This document shows, in pieces, positions 35,369 to 43,354 of a DNA stretch of 64,000 bases. Both the position numbers and the translations under genes were made by a program. The stretch spans positions 1,426,001 through 1,490,000 of the forward strand of contig NZ_WNXZ01000001.1 of NCBI RefSeq assembly GCF_009733845.1, written 5' to 3'. Source of the stretch: Pseudactinotalea terrae. Lineage in GTDB: Bacteria; Actinomycetota; Actinomycetes; Actinomycetales; Beutenbergiaceae. The first letter of the stretch is position 1, and each line of letters begins with the position of its first letter. The notes under the pieces are model-generated. The model had not been told where the DNA came from, made no database searches, and saw only the letters and a list, made by a program, of their open reading frames with translations.

Positions 35369-36010
35369 TCACACCTCCTGCAGCAGTGCGTCAGCGGCCA
35401 CGATGACCCCGAGCCCGTCGGCTCGCGTCCGTTGCGAGACGGCGGAGGCTGAGATGCCCTCGTCGGCGGCCAGGTCCGCCTGGGTGCGGCCGGCCAGGAG
35501 CCCGCGCAGCAGCCGCAGGGAGCGCTCGTCACCGAGCGCCAGGAGCTGGTCGCGGCACAGCAGCGCGGCGTTGATCGCGGCGGGCTCGGGCCCGTCGGAC
35601 TCGTGGGCACGCTCGTAGCGAGTACGCACCGCGTGCGTGCGGGGACGGGCCGCGTCGGCCTCGGCGGCCTCGATCGCCGCTCGTGCCGCCCACCAGGCAG
35701 GGCCGTCCTCGACGCGGGGCTCCTCCTGCAGCACCGCGAGCCCACCCCACCCGATGCCGTGGCGGAGATCAGCGGCCGGGAGCAGGCCGAGCCGCAGGCG
35801 CAGCGCTGCGTGCAGCGCGGCCCCGACGGTGTCGAACACTCCCTGGTACTCGTCGCCCACGGTGATGCGGATCGGAGCCGCCGGTGTCATGTCGGCGTTG
35901 ACCTCGGCGATGACGGTGCGCAGCCGCTCGTGGAGCGCCGACCGGTTGTCGACATCCCGGGAGCCGATGATGTCGCCGATGAGTGCGGCTCCCTGCTTCA
36001 TCTCCGCCAT
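35369..36010 (-). CDS. SatD family protein
   Basis: 213 aa. The start AALIGDIIGSRDV and the segment RITVGDEYQGVFDTVGAALHAALRLRLGL fit the SatD family, named after a streptococcal acid-tolerance operon; the biochemical function is not known. Near the C-terminus RTQADLAADEGISASAVSQR resembles a helix-turn-helix. The ATG is 6 nt from a TATGAT hexamer, so the mRNA is probably leaderless. It heads a four-gene operon (satD, membrane protein, P-loop kinase, DUF5302) with 4-8 nt spacings or overlaps. Confidence 0.78.
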   Translation of the reverse strand: MAEMKQGAALIGDIIGSRDVDNRSALHERLRTVIAEVNADMTPAAPIRITVGDEYQGVFDTVGAALHAALRLRLGLLPAADLRHGIGWGGLAVLQEEPRVEDGPAWWAARAAIEAAEADAARPRTHAVRTRYERAHESDGPEPAAINAALLCRDQLLALGDERSLRLLRGLLAGRTQADLAADEGISASAVSQRTRADGLGVIVAADALLQEV

Positions 36011-36016
36011 CTGAAG

Positions 36017-36040
36017 ATCATAACTTCTTTTCGCAGAAGT
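36017..36040 (-). promoter_or_regulatory. satD promoter with inverted-repeat operator
   Basis: Minus-strand TATGAT (36022-36017) ends 6 nt before the ATG. Directly upstream, ACTTCT-N6-AGAAGT (36023-36040) occupies the spacer where a repressor would block RNA polymerase. The cognate regulator is unknown; the SatD HTH-like region makes autoregulation possible. Confidence 0.55.
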
Positions 36041-36057
36041 GAAGTCGATATCTGAAG

Positions 36058-36099
36058 GCCGTCGGTAGCGCCGGCTTCCCCTCCGGCGCCACCGACGGC
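36058..36099 (-). terminator. terminator hairpin after nrdR
   Basis: GCCGTCGGTAGCGCCGG pairs with CCGGCGCCACCGACGGC with one mismatch and an 8-nt loop. It begins 13 nt after the nrdR stop. No clear T tract follows. Confidence 0.7.
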
Positions 36100-36111
36100 A
36101 GTCCGGTCAGC

Positions 36112-36582
36112 CTACTGGTCGCCGTCAACACCTACCGATCGATGGTGGCGCAATGCGGTGATCGCAGCCTCGAAGTCCTCGAGGGACGTAAAGCTGCGGT
36201 AGACGCTCGCATAGCGCAGGTAGGCGATCTCATCGAGATCCTGCAGCGGTCCCAGGATCGCGAGGCCTACCTCGTGCGCGTCCACCTCAGCGGCGCCTGT
36301 GCTGCGGATGGTCTCCTCGACCTGCTGCGCGAGCAGCGCGATCTGATCGCCGGAGACAGGGCGGCCCTGGCACGCCTTGCTCACGCCCGCCGCGATCTTG
36401 TCGCGGCTGAACGGCTCGGCCGCCCCCGACCGCTTGACGACCACCAGGCTCGTCGTCTCGAGCGTCGTGAAGCGACGTTGGCACTCAGGACATTGCCTGC
36501 GACGCCGGATCGAGGAGCCATCTTCGGCGGCCCGGGTCTCGACGACCCGGGAATCGGGATGACGGCAGAACGGACAGTGCAT
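36112..36582 (-). CDS. nrdR: ribonucleotide reductase repressor NrdR
   Basis: 156 aa. The zinc ribbon uses Cys3, Cys6, Cys31 and Cys34 (HCPFC, CPEC) and an ATP-cone follows ([18 protein letters not shown]). NrdR senses ATP/dATP and represses ribonucleotide reductase operons. ATG 36582 gives the canonical MHCPFC start; the frame open to 36600 would add six residues. As in mycobacteria it lies beside the LysM-lexA pair. Confidence 0.95.
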   Translation of the reverse strand: MHCPFCRHPDSRVVETRAAEDGSSIRRRRQCPECQRRFTTLETTSLVVVKRSGAAEPFSRDKIAAGVSKACQGRPVSGDQIALLAQQVEETIRSTGAAEVDAHEVGLAILGPLQDLDEIAYLRYASVYRSFTSLEDFEAAITALRHHRSVGVDGDQ

Positions 36583-36710
36583 GCTGCCTCTCCCTTGCAC
36601 ACGCCTTGCGCGCTAGATCTATTGGATCACACCGCTGTAACTACTAGATGTAGGAAACCTAGGTCGGGAACGGTGCTGCGCGCAACCTCGGGTGCCGAGA
36701 GGGTGCGGTA

Positions 36711-37199
36711 TCAGTCTCCAGCCGGGACCGTGAGCTCCTGGCCAGCCACCAGGGTGGCGCCCTGCAGCCCGTTGAGCTCGACGATCTCGCTCATCAGGTC
36801 GCGGACATCCTCGCCGGGCGCCGCGGCCGCGGCGGCGATGCTCCACAGGCTGTCGCCGCTCTTCACGGTGACGACCTCGAGGCCACCGGCCGAGGCCGGC
36901 GTACCCATGGCCGCACCGGCGACAGAACCAACGACCGCGGCGAGGGCGATCGCGAGGCCGGCCAGCACCGCTCGCCCGCGGTTCGTGAGCCGGAGCGGCG
37001 CATCGGCGACGGCGGGGCGCGAGACCGCGGGGCGGGCCGTCGTGGGGCCGGCCGGCCGGGCCTGCGGAACCGGCAGGTCGATGACCTCGGCGAACCGCTC
37101 AGGCTCGGGCGTGACGTCCGGGAGCGCCGGGACCACGGTGAGGTGACGGCGGCGCGGCAGCGGGAACGAGATCGGACCGGGGTGGGCCAGGACGCTCAT
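36711..37199 (-). CDS. LysM membrane protein divergent from lexA (Rv2719c/YneA-like)
   Basis: 162 aa: a Pro/Ala-rich cytoplasmic N-terminus, one membrane helix (about 76-98, RAVLAGLAIALAAVVGSVAG) and a C-terminal LysM domain (about 108-160) with VKSGDSLWSIAAAAAAPGED and LQGATLVAGQELTVP. The topology and lexA-divergent position match Bacillus YneA and mycobacterial Rv2719c (ChiZ), SOS-induced proteins that slow division. GAAGGAG precedes the ATG. Role as an SOS division inhibitor is inferred from synteny. Confidence 0.82.
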   Translation of the reverse strand: MSVLAHPGPISFPLPRRRHLTVVPALPDVTPEPERFAEVIDLPVPQARPAGPTTARPAVSRPAVADAPLRLTNRGRAVLAGLAIALAAVVGSVAGAAMGTPASAGGLEVVTVKSGDSLWSIAAAAAAPGEDVRDLMSEIVELNGLQGATLVAGQELTVPAGD

Positions 37200-37289
37200 C
37201 GTGGACTCCTTCGGTGAACGGAGTGAGGGGCTGGGAAGAGACGGGCGGGTGGGGGCGATCGGGGTGCTGCTCGCACAGGCGTTCGTCGG

Positions 37290-37305
37290 ACGTTCGTACG
37301 AACGT
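37290..37305. promoter_or_regulatory. 16-bp perfect palindrome upstream of LysM gene
   Basis: ACGTTCGTACGAACGT lies about 90 bp upstream of the LysM start. It contains GTTCG and CGAAC half-sites in outward order, so it is not a standard LexA box. The 343-bp gap 37200-37542 has no gene; it also holds a degenerate CGAACGCCTGTGCG on the minus strand at 37272-37285. Confidence 0.4.
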
Positions 37306-37387
37306 AGCACGCATGTTCCAAGACTGTCCAGGCGTGTCGACGCCGCCGGGGCCTTGACCAGCGGCCGACGCCTCGCGACACGCCCAT

Positions 37388-37433
37388 CGAACGCATGTTT
37401 GGCGGTGGGGCCCTGTGTCCGTACGCTTGTTCT
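37388..37433 (+). promoter_or_regulatory. lexA promoter with two LexA boxes
   Basis: CGAACGCATGTTTG (37388-37401) fits CGAAC-N4-GTTYG exactly. A second, weaker box CGTACGCTTGTTCT (37420-37433) overlaps the hexamer TACGCT (37422-37427), a candidate -10; box one overlaps the -35 region. The layout suits LexA autorepression. Confidence 0.7.
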
Positions 37434-37542
37434 CACGAGGTCAACACCATCACCGACCACCGACATCCATCGAAATCGTTGAGATTCCGCGGAAGTCGAG
37501 GTCCGTCCACCCACCGCGCCGAACCGATCAGGGAGCCATTCG

Positions 37543-38232
37543 ATGACACCGACCGACCCCGAGACCCAGGGTTCTCGACTCACCGAGCGCCAGCAGCTGA
37601 TCATGGAGGCGATCCGCAGCAGCCTGGCCACCCGCGGCTACCCGCCCACCATGCGGGAGATCGGCGATGTCGTCGGGCTCGCGAGCCCCTCCTCGGTCAA
37701 GTACCAGCTCGCCGTCCTCGAGGAGAAGGGCTACCTGCGGCGCGACCCGATCTCCACGCGCGCGATCGAGATCGTCGCTCCCGATGACGACGTGGCGATG
37801 GCGGGTTCCGAAGGTGGCCGCCACCTGACCCTTCACGATGGCGGCACGACCGCCGCCAAGCCCTCCTACGTCCCCGTGGTCGGCCGGATCGCAGCGGGCG
37901 GGCCATTGCTCGCAGAGCAGGCTGTCGAGGACGTGTTCCCGCTCCCCCGCCAGCTCGTCGGCGAGGGTGACCTGTTCCTGCTCAAGGTCGTCGGTGAGTC
38001 GATGATCGATGCCGCGATCTGCGACGGCGACTGGGTCGTCGTCCGGCAGCAGCCCGTCGCCGAGAACGGCGAGATCGTCGCGGCGATGATCGACGGAGAG
38101 GCCACCGTCAAGACCCTCAAGCGCGAGAAGGGCACGGTCTGGCTGCTTCCTGCCAACGAGGCCTTCTCCCCCATCGACGGCACCGACGCCGAGATCCTCG
38201 GCCGTGTCGTCAGCGTGCTGCGGGCGCTCTGA
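37543..38232 (+). CDS. lexA: SOS repressor LexA
   Basis: 229 aa. The N-terminal winged helix has [15 protein letters not shown] and the recognition region [21 protein letters not shown]. The self-cleavage site is Ala118-Gly119 in GRIAAGGPL, with catalytic Ser153 (GESMI) and Lys190 (ATVKTLK). It represses SOS genes until RecA filaments trigger cleavage. A GGGAG site lies 7 nt before the ATG. Boxes matching its motif sit at lexA, recA and HEPN-dinB in this window. Confidence 0.96.
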   Translation: MTPTDPETQGSRLTERQQLIMEAIRSSLATRGYPPTMREIGDVVGLASPSSVKYQLAVLEEKGYLRRDPISTRAIEIVAPDDDVAMAGSEGGRHLTLHDGGTTAAKPSYVPVVGRIAAGGPLLAEQAVEDVFPLPRQLVGEGDLFLLKVVGESMIDAAICDGDWVVVRQQPVAENGEIVAAMIDGEATVKTLKREKGTVWLLPANEAFSPIDGTDAEILGRVVSVLRAL

Positions 38233-38233
38233 C

Positions 38234-40282
38234 CTACGCCTTCTCGCCGCGCAACCGCCGCAGCGCCGACCGTACGACCCGCGGGTCGGTGGTCGGCCAC
38301 AGCGGCGGCAGCGACCGCGAGAGGAATGTGCCGTAGCGGGCGGTGGCGACCCGGGGGTCGAGGATGGCGACCACACCGCGATCGGCGACGCCACGGATGA
38401 GGCGCCCCGCACCCTGGGCAAGCAGCAGGGCTGCGTGCGTGGCCGACACCGCCATGAAACCGTTGCCCCCGCGCTTGGCGACCACCTCGGTGCGGGCGGC
38501 TATCACCGGGTCGTCGGGCCGGGGAAACGGGATCCGGTCGATCAGCACCAGCTGGCACGAGTCGCCTGGCACGTCCACGCCCTGCCAGAGGGACAGCGTG
38601 CCGAACAGGCTGGTGGCCGGGTCTGCGGCGAAGGACCGCACCAAAGACGGGATCGAGTCGTCGCCCTGGACGAGCACCGGCGTGGTCAGCCGCTCGCGCA
38701 TCGCCTCGGCGGCAGCGGTCGCACCCCGGCGTGAGGAGAACAGCCCGAGCGTTCGGCCACCGGCGGCCTCGATCAGCTCGGCGATCTCGTCGAGCACCTG
38801 CGGATCGGTACCGTCGCGCCCGGGCTTGGGCAGGTGCTTGGCGACGTAGAGGATCCCCTGTCGCCCGTAGTCGAAGGGCGAGGACACCTGCAGCCCCTCG
38901 TAGTCCGCGCCGCCCATCCCCATCGAGGACGCCGTCGCGTCGAAGGTGCCACCGAGCGTCAGCGTGGCCGAGGTCAGCACCGCGCCCCGCCCGGCGAGCA
39001 GGTGCCCGGCGATCGGTCCGGCGACATCGAGCGGGGCCACGTTGATCTTGATCGCCTCGCCCGGACCCATCCCGCGGCTGAGCCACACCACGTCCTCGCG
39101 GTTTCGGAGCCGATCCGAGAGGAGCCGATCGGTGATCTCGAACAGCACCAGCGCGGCGGATCGGGCCTGCGCGAGACCGCCACCGGCGTCACCCTCCTTG
39201 GCACCGGCCTTGACGCTGTCCTGCTTGATCGAGGAGAGCACCTCGCGCGCCGCGTCCGCGACAGCACGAACGGCGCCTTCGATCTCGGGAGGCAGCGCCT
39301 CGGGCCATCGCCCCTCGGGGGTGGCCGTCAGCACGGTACGCAGGAGCGCGGCTGCGTCGTCGAGCGCCTGGGTGGCGGCGCCCGCCTGTCGGCGTGCCAG
39401 CCGTGCCACCCGCTCGACGGCGGGAGCCGAGAGCTCGACCGAGGCCTGCGCGGTCACCCGCGACGGGAGCTCGTGTGCCTCGTCGACCACGAGAGCGTCG
39501 AACTCCGGGAGCGCGCCCGGCGAGCCCGAGGCCGCGATTCCCAGCATCGCGTGGTTGGTGACCACGACGTCAGCGGTCCGTGCCGCCTGCCGAGCAGCCT
39601 CGGGGAAGCACTCCGAGCGCAGCGGGCAGGACTGGCCGATGCACTCCATCGACGTGACCGAGACCTGTCGCCAGGCCTTGTCGCTCACCCCGGGGACGAG
39701 GTCGTCGCGATCGCCGCTGTCGGTCTCATCCGCCCACGCCCGCACGCGCACCACCTGGCTGCCGAGCGAGTCGTCGCGAGCAGAACCGGCGGGGTGCTCC
39801 TCGGCTGCCGAGGCCGACTCCGGCGCCATGTCGAACAGCGCCGTGTCCTCCTCGGGCGGGTAGCCACCCGTGACCTTGTGCTTGCACAGGTAGTTGTGCC
39901 AGCCCTTGAGCAGCGCGACCGCGGGTGGCCTCGGGAGCTTCTCCTCCACCACCTCGGCGACCAGCGGGAGATCGTGCCCGAGCACCTGCCGCTGGAGGGC
40001 GAGGGTCGCCGTCGAGATCACGGCGCGCTCGCCCGTGCGGACGGCGTGCAGCAGCGTCGGGACGAGGTAGGCCAGCGACTTGCCGGTACCCGTGCCGGCC
40101 TGCACCATCAGGTGCGTGTCGCCCTCGAGCGCGGCGGCGACCGCACGCGCCATCTCGTGCTGGCCCTCGCGCCGGGCGCCACCCATCCGGGTGACGACGG
40201 CGTCGAGCACCTCGTCGACATCGCTCGTGGAGGTCGTCTCGGTCGAAGGCACGCCTGCCATCGTCGCACCACGCGCCGCCAT
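38234..40282 (-). CDS. dinG: DinG-type Fe-S ATP-dependent DNA helicase
   Basis: 682-aa XPD/DinG superfamily 2 helicase. Walker A is QAGTGTGKSLAYL and the DEAH box is LVVDEAHELPS. Iron-sulfur cysteines are visible in NYLCKHK and CIGQSCPLRSECF. The C-terminal motif VI region is LLAQGAGRLIRGVADRG. It unwinds 5'-3' and resolves DNA/RNA structures. It converges on lexA with a 1-nt gap. ATG 40282 is used; ATG 40261 is an alternative. No LexA box was found upstream. Confidence 0.92.
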   Translation of the reverse strand: MAARGATMAGVPSTETTSTSDVDEVLDAVVTRMGGARREGQHEMARAVAAALEGDTHLMVQAGTGTGKSLAYLVPTLLHAVRTGERAVISTATLALQRQVLGHDLPLVAEVVEEKLPRPPAVALLKGWHNYLCKHKVTGGYPPEEDTALFDMAPESASAAEEHPAGSARDDSLGSQVVRVRAWADETDSGDRDDLVPGVSDKAWRQVSVTSMECIGQSCPLRSECFPEAARQAARTADVVVTNHAMLGIAASGSPGALPEFDALVVDEAHELPSRVTAQASVELSAPAVERVARLARRQAGAATQALDDAAALLRTVLTATPEGRWPEALPPEIEGAVRAVADAAREVLSSIKQDSVKAGAKEGDAGGGLAQARSAALVLFEITDRLLSDRLRNREDVVWLSRGMGPGEAIKINVAPLDVAGPIAGHLLAGRGAVLTSATLTLGGTFDATASSMGMGGADYEGLQVSSPFDYGRQGILYVAKHLPKPGRDGTDPQVLDEIAELIEAAGGRTLGLFSSRRGATAAAEAMRERLTTPVLVQGDDSIPSLVRSFAADPATSLFGTLSLWQGVDVPGDSCQLVLIDRIPFPRPDDPVIAARTEVVAKRGGNGFMAVSATHAALLLAQGAGRLIRGVADRGVVAILDPRVATARYGTFLSRSLPPLWPTTDPRVVRSALRRLRGEKA

Positions 40283-40355
40283 TGCGCGCGATCTGCTCCC
40301 GCCGGTCGGGCTTCGGGGTGATCTGAGTCCAGCACACCTGGACCCCTTTCACCCC

Positions 40356-40365
40356 AAAGCGCTTT
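40356..40365. promoter_or_regulatory. LacI-family-like palindrome
   Basis: AAAGCGCTTT with minus-strand context TGGAAAGCGCTTTGG resembles operators of LacI/GalR-type regulators. It lies upstream of dinG in the 145-bp gap after hflX. No LacI-family gene is present in the window. Confidence 0.3.
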
Positions 40366-40427
40366 CCACGGAGATGGGCGGGGAGCGGTGGATAGAAGGA
40401 GAGGCCGGAGTCAGGCCGAGGCGGGCG

Positions 40428-41975
40428 TCAGGCGGAGGCGACAGCCTGATCGAGCTCGGCCGCGAGAGCACCGTCGACCCGGGCGTGCAGGTGGGTGCCC
40501 TCCGCCGTGTGCTCCTCGCTCAGCACCTCGCCGCTGATGTGGGCGCGGTGCACGAGGTCGCCGCGCTGGTACGGCACCACGACGTCGACCTCGATCGCCG
40601 GCCGTGGCAGCAGCTCGGCGATCCGCTCCTGCAGCTCCTCGATGCCCTGTCCGGTCTTGGCCGAGACGGCGATCGCGTTCGGCGCTCTCGTCCGCAGCCG
40701 TGCGATGGTCTCGGGGGCGGCCAGGTCGGACTTGTTGAGCACGACGAGCTCGGGCAGCTCCGAGACGCCCTCGATGTCACGGAGGGTGTCCCGGACAGCG
40801 CTCAGCTGTCCCTCCGGATCGGGGTGCGAGGCGTCGACGACGTGCACCACCACGTCGGAGCCGGCGACCTCCTCGAGGGTGGAGCGGAACGCCTCGACGA
40901 GCTGGGTGGGGAGGTTCCGCACGAAGCCGACCGTGTCGGCGAGGGTGTACTGCCGACCGTCCGGGGTCTCCGAGCGGCGGACCGTGGGGTCCAGCGTGGC
41001 GAACAGCGCGTTCTGCACGAGCACCCCGGCGCCCGTGAGCCGGTTGAGCAGCGAGGACTTGCCGGCGTTCGTGTAGCCCACGATCGCGACCGAGGGCACC
41101 GCACCCGTGCGCCGCGAGTGGCGCTGCTCGGCGCGCGCGGGCGCCATGTCGCGGATCTGCCGGCGAAGCTTGGACATCCGGGTGCGGATGCGACGGCGGT
41201 CGAGCTCGATCTTCGTCTCACCAGGACCACGCGAGCCCATGCCCGCACCTCCGGCGGCCACCCGACCACCGGCCTGCCGGGACATCGAGTCACCCCACCC
41301 GCGCAGGCGCGGCAGCAGGTACTCGAGCTGGGCGAGCTCGACCTGCGCCTTGCCCTCGCGGGACTTGGCGTGCTGAGCGAAGATGTCGAGGATCAGCGCC
41401 GTCCGGTCGATCACCTTGACCTTGACGACATCCTCGAGCCCGCGTCGCTGGGAGGGTGCGAGCTCGGTGTCGACCACCACGGTGTCGGCGCCGGTCGCGG
41501 CGACGACGTCGGCGAGCTCTGCCGCCTTGCCCGACCCGAGATACGTCCCAGGGTCAGGCTGATGACGACGCTGCAGGACGCCGTCGAGCACCTCGGACCC
41601 TGCGGTCTCGGCGAGGGCTGCGAGCTCCCGGAGCGAGACCTCGGCCGCCTCGGTCACCGCAGGCCCGCTGCCGCTGAAGATGCCGACGAGCACGACCTTC
41701 TCCAGCCGCAGCTGTCGGTACTCGACCTCGGTGACGTCGCTGAGCTCGGTGGAGAGGCCGCCCACGCGCTGGAGCGCGGTGCGCTCCTCGACATCCAGCT
41801 GTTCGCCGTCGTAGTCGCTGTGACCAGCGGTGGACTCGTCCTGCAGCGCGGTGCCCGCGCGGGCGAGCACACGGGCGACGACGTCCTGAGCACGTCGATC
41901 CGCCTCAGAGATATCGGGTCGACCCGGTGCCACGCCCGCCTCCGTGCGCCTGCGGGTGGGTGTCGGGTCAGCCAA
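40428..41975 (-). CDS. hflX: ribosome-associated GTPase HflX
   Basis: 515-aa GTPase that splits stalled or hibernating ribosomes. The N-terminal HflX domain contains DPGTYLGSGKAAEL and VVDTELAPSQRRGLED, then a coiled segment with GAGMGSRGPGETKIELDRRR. The G domain has VGYTNAGKSSLLN (G1), DTVGF (G3), LVVLNKSDLA (G4) and VSAKTG (G5). TTG 41975 was chosen because AAGGAG lies 5 nt upstream. Mycobacterial HflX lies in the same lexA-dapF-miaA neighbourhood. Confidence 0.94.
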   Translation of the reverse strand: MADPTPTRRRTEAGVAPGRPDISEADRRAQDVVARVLARAGTALQDESTAGHSDYDGEQLDVEERTALQRVGGLSTELSDVTEVEYRQLRLEKVVLVGIFSGSGPAVTEAAEVSLRELAALAETAGSEVLDGVLQRRHQPDPGTYLGSGKAAELADVVAATGADTVVVDTELAPSQRRGLEDVVKVKVIDRTALILDIFAQHAKSREGKAQVELAQLEYLLPRLRGWGDSMSRQAGGRVAAGGAGMGSRGPGETKIELDRRRIRTRMSKLRRQIRDMAPARAEQRHSRRTGAVPSVAIVGYTNAGKSSLLNRLTGAGVLVQNALFATLDPTVRRSETPDGRQYTLADTVGFVRNLPTQLVEAFRSTLEEVAGSDVVVHVVDASHPDPEGQLSAVRDTLRDIEGVSELPELVVLNKSDLAAPETIARLRTRAPNAIAVSAKTGQGIEELQERIAELLPRPAIEVDVVVPYQRGDLVHRAHISGEVLSEEHTAEGTHLHARVDGALAAELDQAVASA

Positions 41976-42084
41976 TGGAGCTCCTTGCGTGGAACGAGTG
42001 AGGGAGATGCGAGTTCCACTGTGACACGTGTCGCCGCCGGCAGCACAGCGATTTCGCCCAGGGAGCAGCGCCGTCTCGCGCGTC

Positions 42085-42090
42085 TAGGCT
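42085..42090 (+). promoter_or_regulatory. -10 element of methyltransferase gene
   Basis: TAGGCT ends 8 nt before GTG 42099. Confidence 0.45.
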
Positions 42091-42098
42091 GTCGCGCG

Positions 42099-42704
42099 GT
42101 GTCTCACTACTTCTCCTCCGACTCCCCCGGCGCCTCCGCGCCCCGGGAGATCGACGTCGTGCTCCGCGGTCGCCCGATGAGGGTCACCACCGATCGTGGC
42201 GTGTTCTCGGGTGATCGCCTCGACCCGGGCACGTCGGTGCTGCTCGGCGAGGTCCCGGCTCCGCCCGCGAACGGTACGTTCCTGGACCTGGGGTGCGGGT
42301 GGGGCCCGATCGCCCTCTCGCTGGCCGCCGCTGCCCCCGACGCGCGGGTGCTGGCGGTGGACGTGAACCCGCGCGCACTCGAGCTGACCGCCCGGAACGC
42401 TTCGGCGCAGGGCCTGTCGGTCGAGGTGTTCCAGCCCTCGGCGCTGCTGGCAGCGGAGCCCGACCTCACGCTCGATCTGATCTGGTCGAACCCGCCGATC
42501 CGGGTGGGCAAGGAGATCCTGCACGAGATGCTGCGCACCTGGTTGCCACGGTTGGCTCCCGACGGCGTCGCTCACCTCGTGGTGAGCAAGAACCTGGGCG
42601 CCGACTCGCTCCAGCGCTGGATCTCGACCGAGCTCGGTCAGCCGGTCGAGCGCACCGCGAGCAGCAAGGGCTTCCGCGTCCTCGAGGTGGGCTCAGCGCG
42701 CTGA
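42099..42704 (+). CDS. RsmC-like class I SAM methyltransferase
   Basis: 201 aa, a single MTS-type domain. SAM loop FLDLGCGWGPIALSLA, acidic end of strand 2 VLAVDVNPRALEL, and the (N/D)PPY-type motif IWSNPPIRVGKEILHEML as in RsmC/RlmG guanine-N2 methyltransferases. Unlike E. coli RsmC it lacks the N-terminal pseudo-catalytic domain, as usual for the short actinobacterial form. Target (16S G1207 in RsmC) is inferred. GTG 42099 lies 8 nt from TAGGCT. The 3' end overlaps the convergent XRE gene by 12 nt. Confidence 0.85.
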   Translation: MSHYFSSDSPGASAPREIDVVLRGRPMRVTTDRGVFSGDRLDPGTSVLLGEVPAPPANGTFLDLGCGWGPIALSLAAAAPDARVLAVDVNPRALELTARNASAQGLSVEVFQPSALLAAEPDLTLDLIWSNPPIRVGKEILHEMLRTWLPRLAPDGVAHLVVSKNLGADSLQRWISTELGQPVERTASSKGFRVLEVGSAR

Positions 42705-43289
42705 GCTGCCGTCCTTGCGGCGCGGCCCTGCGCGCAGGTGCGCACGTTCGCCCTCCTTGCCGAACAGGCTGAGGAACTCCACGGCGTCCCCGTCGGCCGG
42801 GCCGAGCCAGTGCGGCACGCGGGTGTCGAACTCGGCGGCCTCCCCCGCCGTGAGCACCAGGTCGTGCTCACCGAGCAGCAGCCGCAACCTGCCGTCGAGC
42901 ACGTAGATCCACTCGTAGCCGGTGTGGGTCTGGAGCGTGGGCTCACCAGGGCGGGCGTCGCCCTCGAGCAGGACCTTGAACGCCTGTATCCCGTCGGCGC
43001 GCTGGCTCAGCGGCACCATCGTCATGCCGTGCTGGCTCACCGGCCGCAGGTGCACACGCGGGTCGCCAGTAGGTGGAGCGTCGACCAGGTCGTCGAGCGT
43101 GACGCCGTGGCTGCGGGCGAGCGGGAGCAGCAGCTCGAGCGTCGGCTTGCGCCCTCCGGACTCCAGCCGGGAGAGCGTGCTGACGGAGATGCCGGTCTGC
43201 TCGGCGAGCTGTGCGAGCGTCACGTCCCGCTGCTGGCGTAGGGCGCGCAGCCTCGGTCCGACGCCGGCGAGCTCACGGTCGTTGTCCAT
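42693..43289 (-). CDS. XRE-family regulator with C-terminal cupin
   Basis: 198 aa. The helix-turn-helix (about 12-66) has LRALRQQRDVTLAQLAEQTG and VSTLSRLESGGRKPTLELLL. The cupin half (about 105-180) has THTGYEWIYVLDGRLRLLLG and VPHWLG. Such regulators sense small ligands and often control the divergent gene, here the thioredoxin-reductase-like gene 65 bp away. ATG 43289 lies 6 nt from CAAGAT. Confidence 0.88.
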   Translation of the reverse strand: MDNDRELAGVGPRLRALRQQRDVTLAQLAEQTGISVSTLSRLESGGRKPTLELLLPLARSHGVTLDDLVDAPPTGDPRVHLRPVSQHGMTMVPLSQRADGIQAFKVLLEGDARPGEPTLQTHTGYEWIYVLDGRLRLLLGEHDLVLTAGEAAEFDTRVPHWLGPADGDAVEFLSLFGKEGERAHLRAGPRRKDGSSAR

Positions 43290-43295
43290 GCACCC

Positions 43296-43348
43296 ATCTT
43301 GCCATCTCGGCAACGAGGTTTGCTCACCGTCGTCGGGCGTCGCATGAT
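43296..43348. promoter_or_regulatory. divergent leaderless promoters, XRE regulator and oxidoreductase
   Basis: Minus-strand CAAGAT (43301-43296) ends 6 nt before the regulator ATG. Plus-strand CATGAT (43343-43348) ends 6 nt before the oxidoreductase ATG. The 41-bp space between them must hold both upstream elements, so one bound regulator could affect both genes. Confidence 0.4.
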
Positions 43349-43354
43349 CGGGCC

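Noticed and set aside
40080-42098. N-terminal 673 codons of an 874-codon plus-strand ORF ahead of the methyltransferase
   Set aside because: It is antisense to dinG and hflX, has no domain similarity, and the methyltransferase has a clear -10 and start at 42099.
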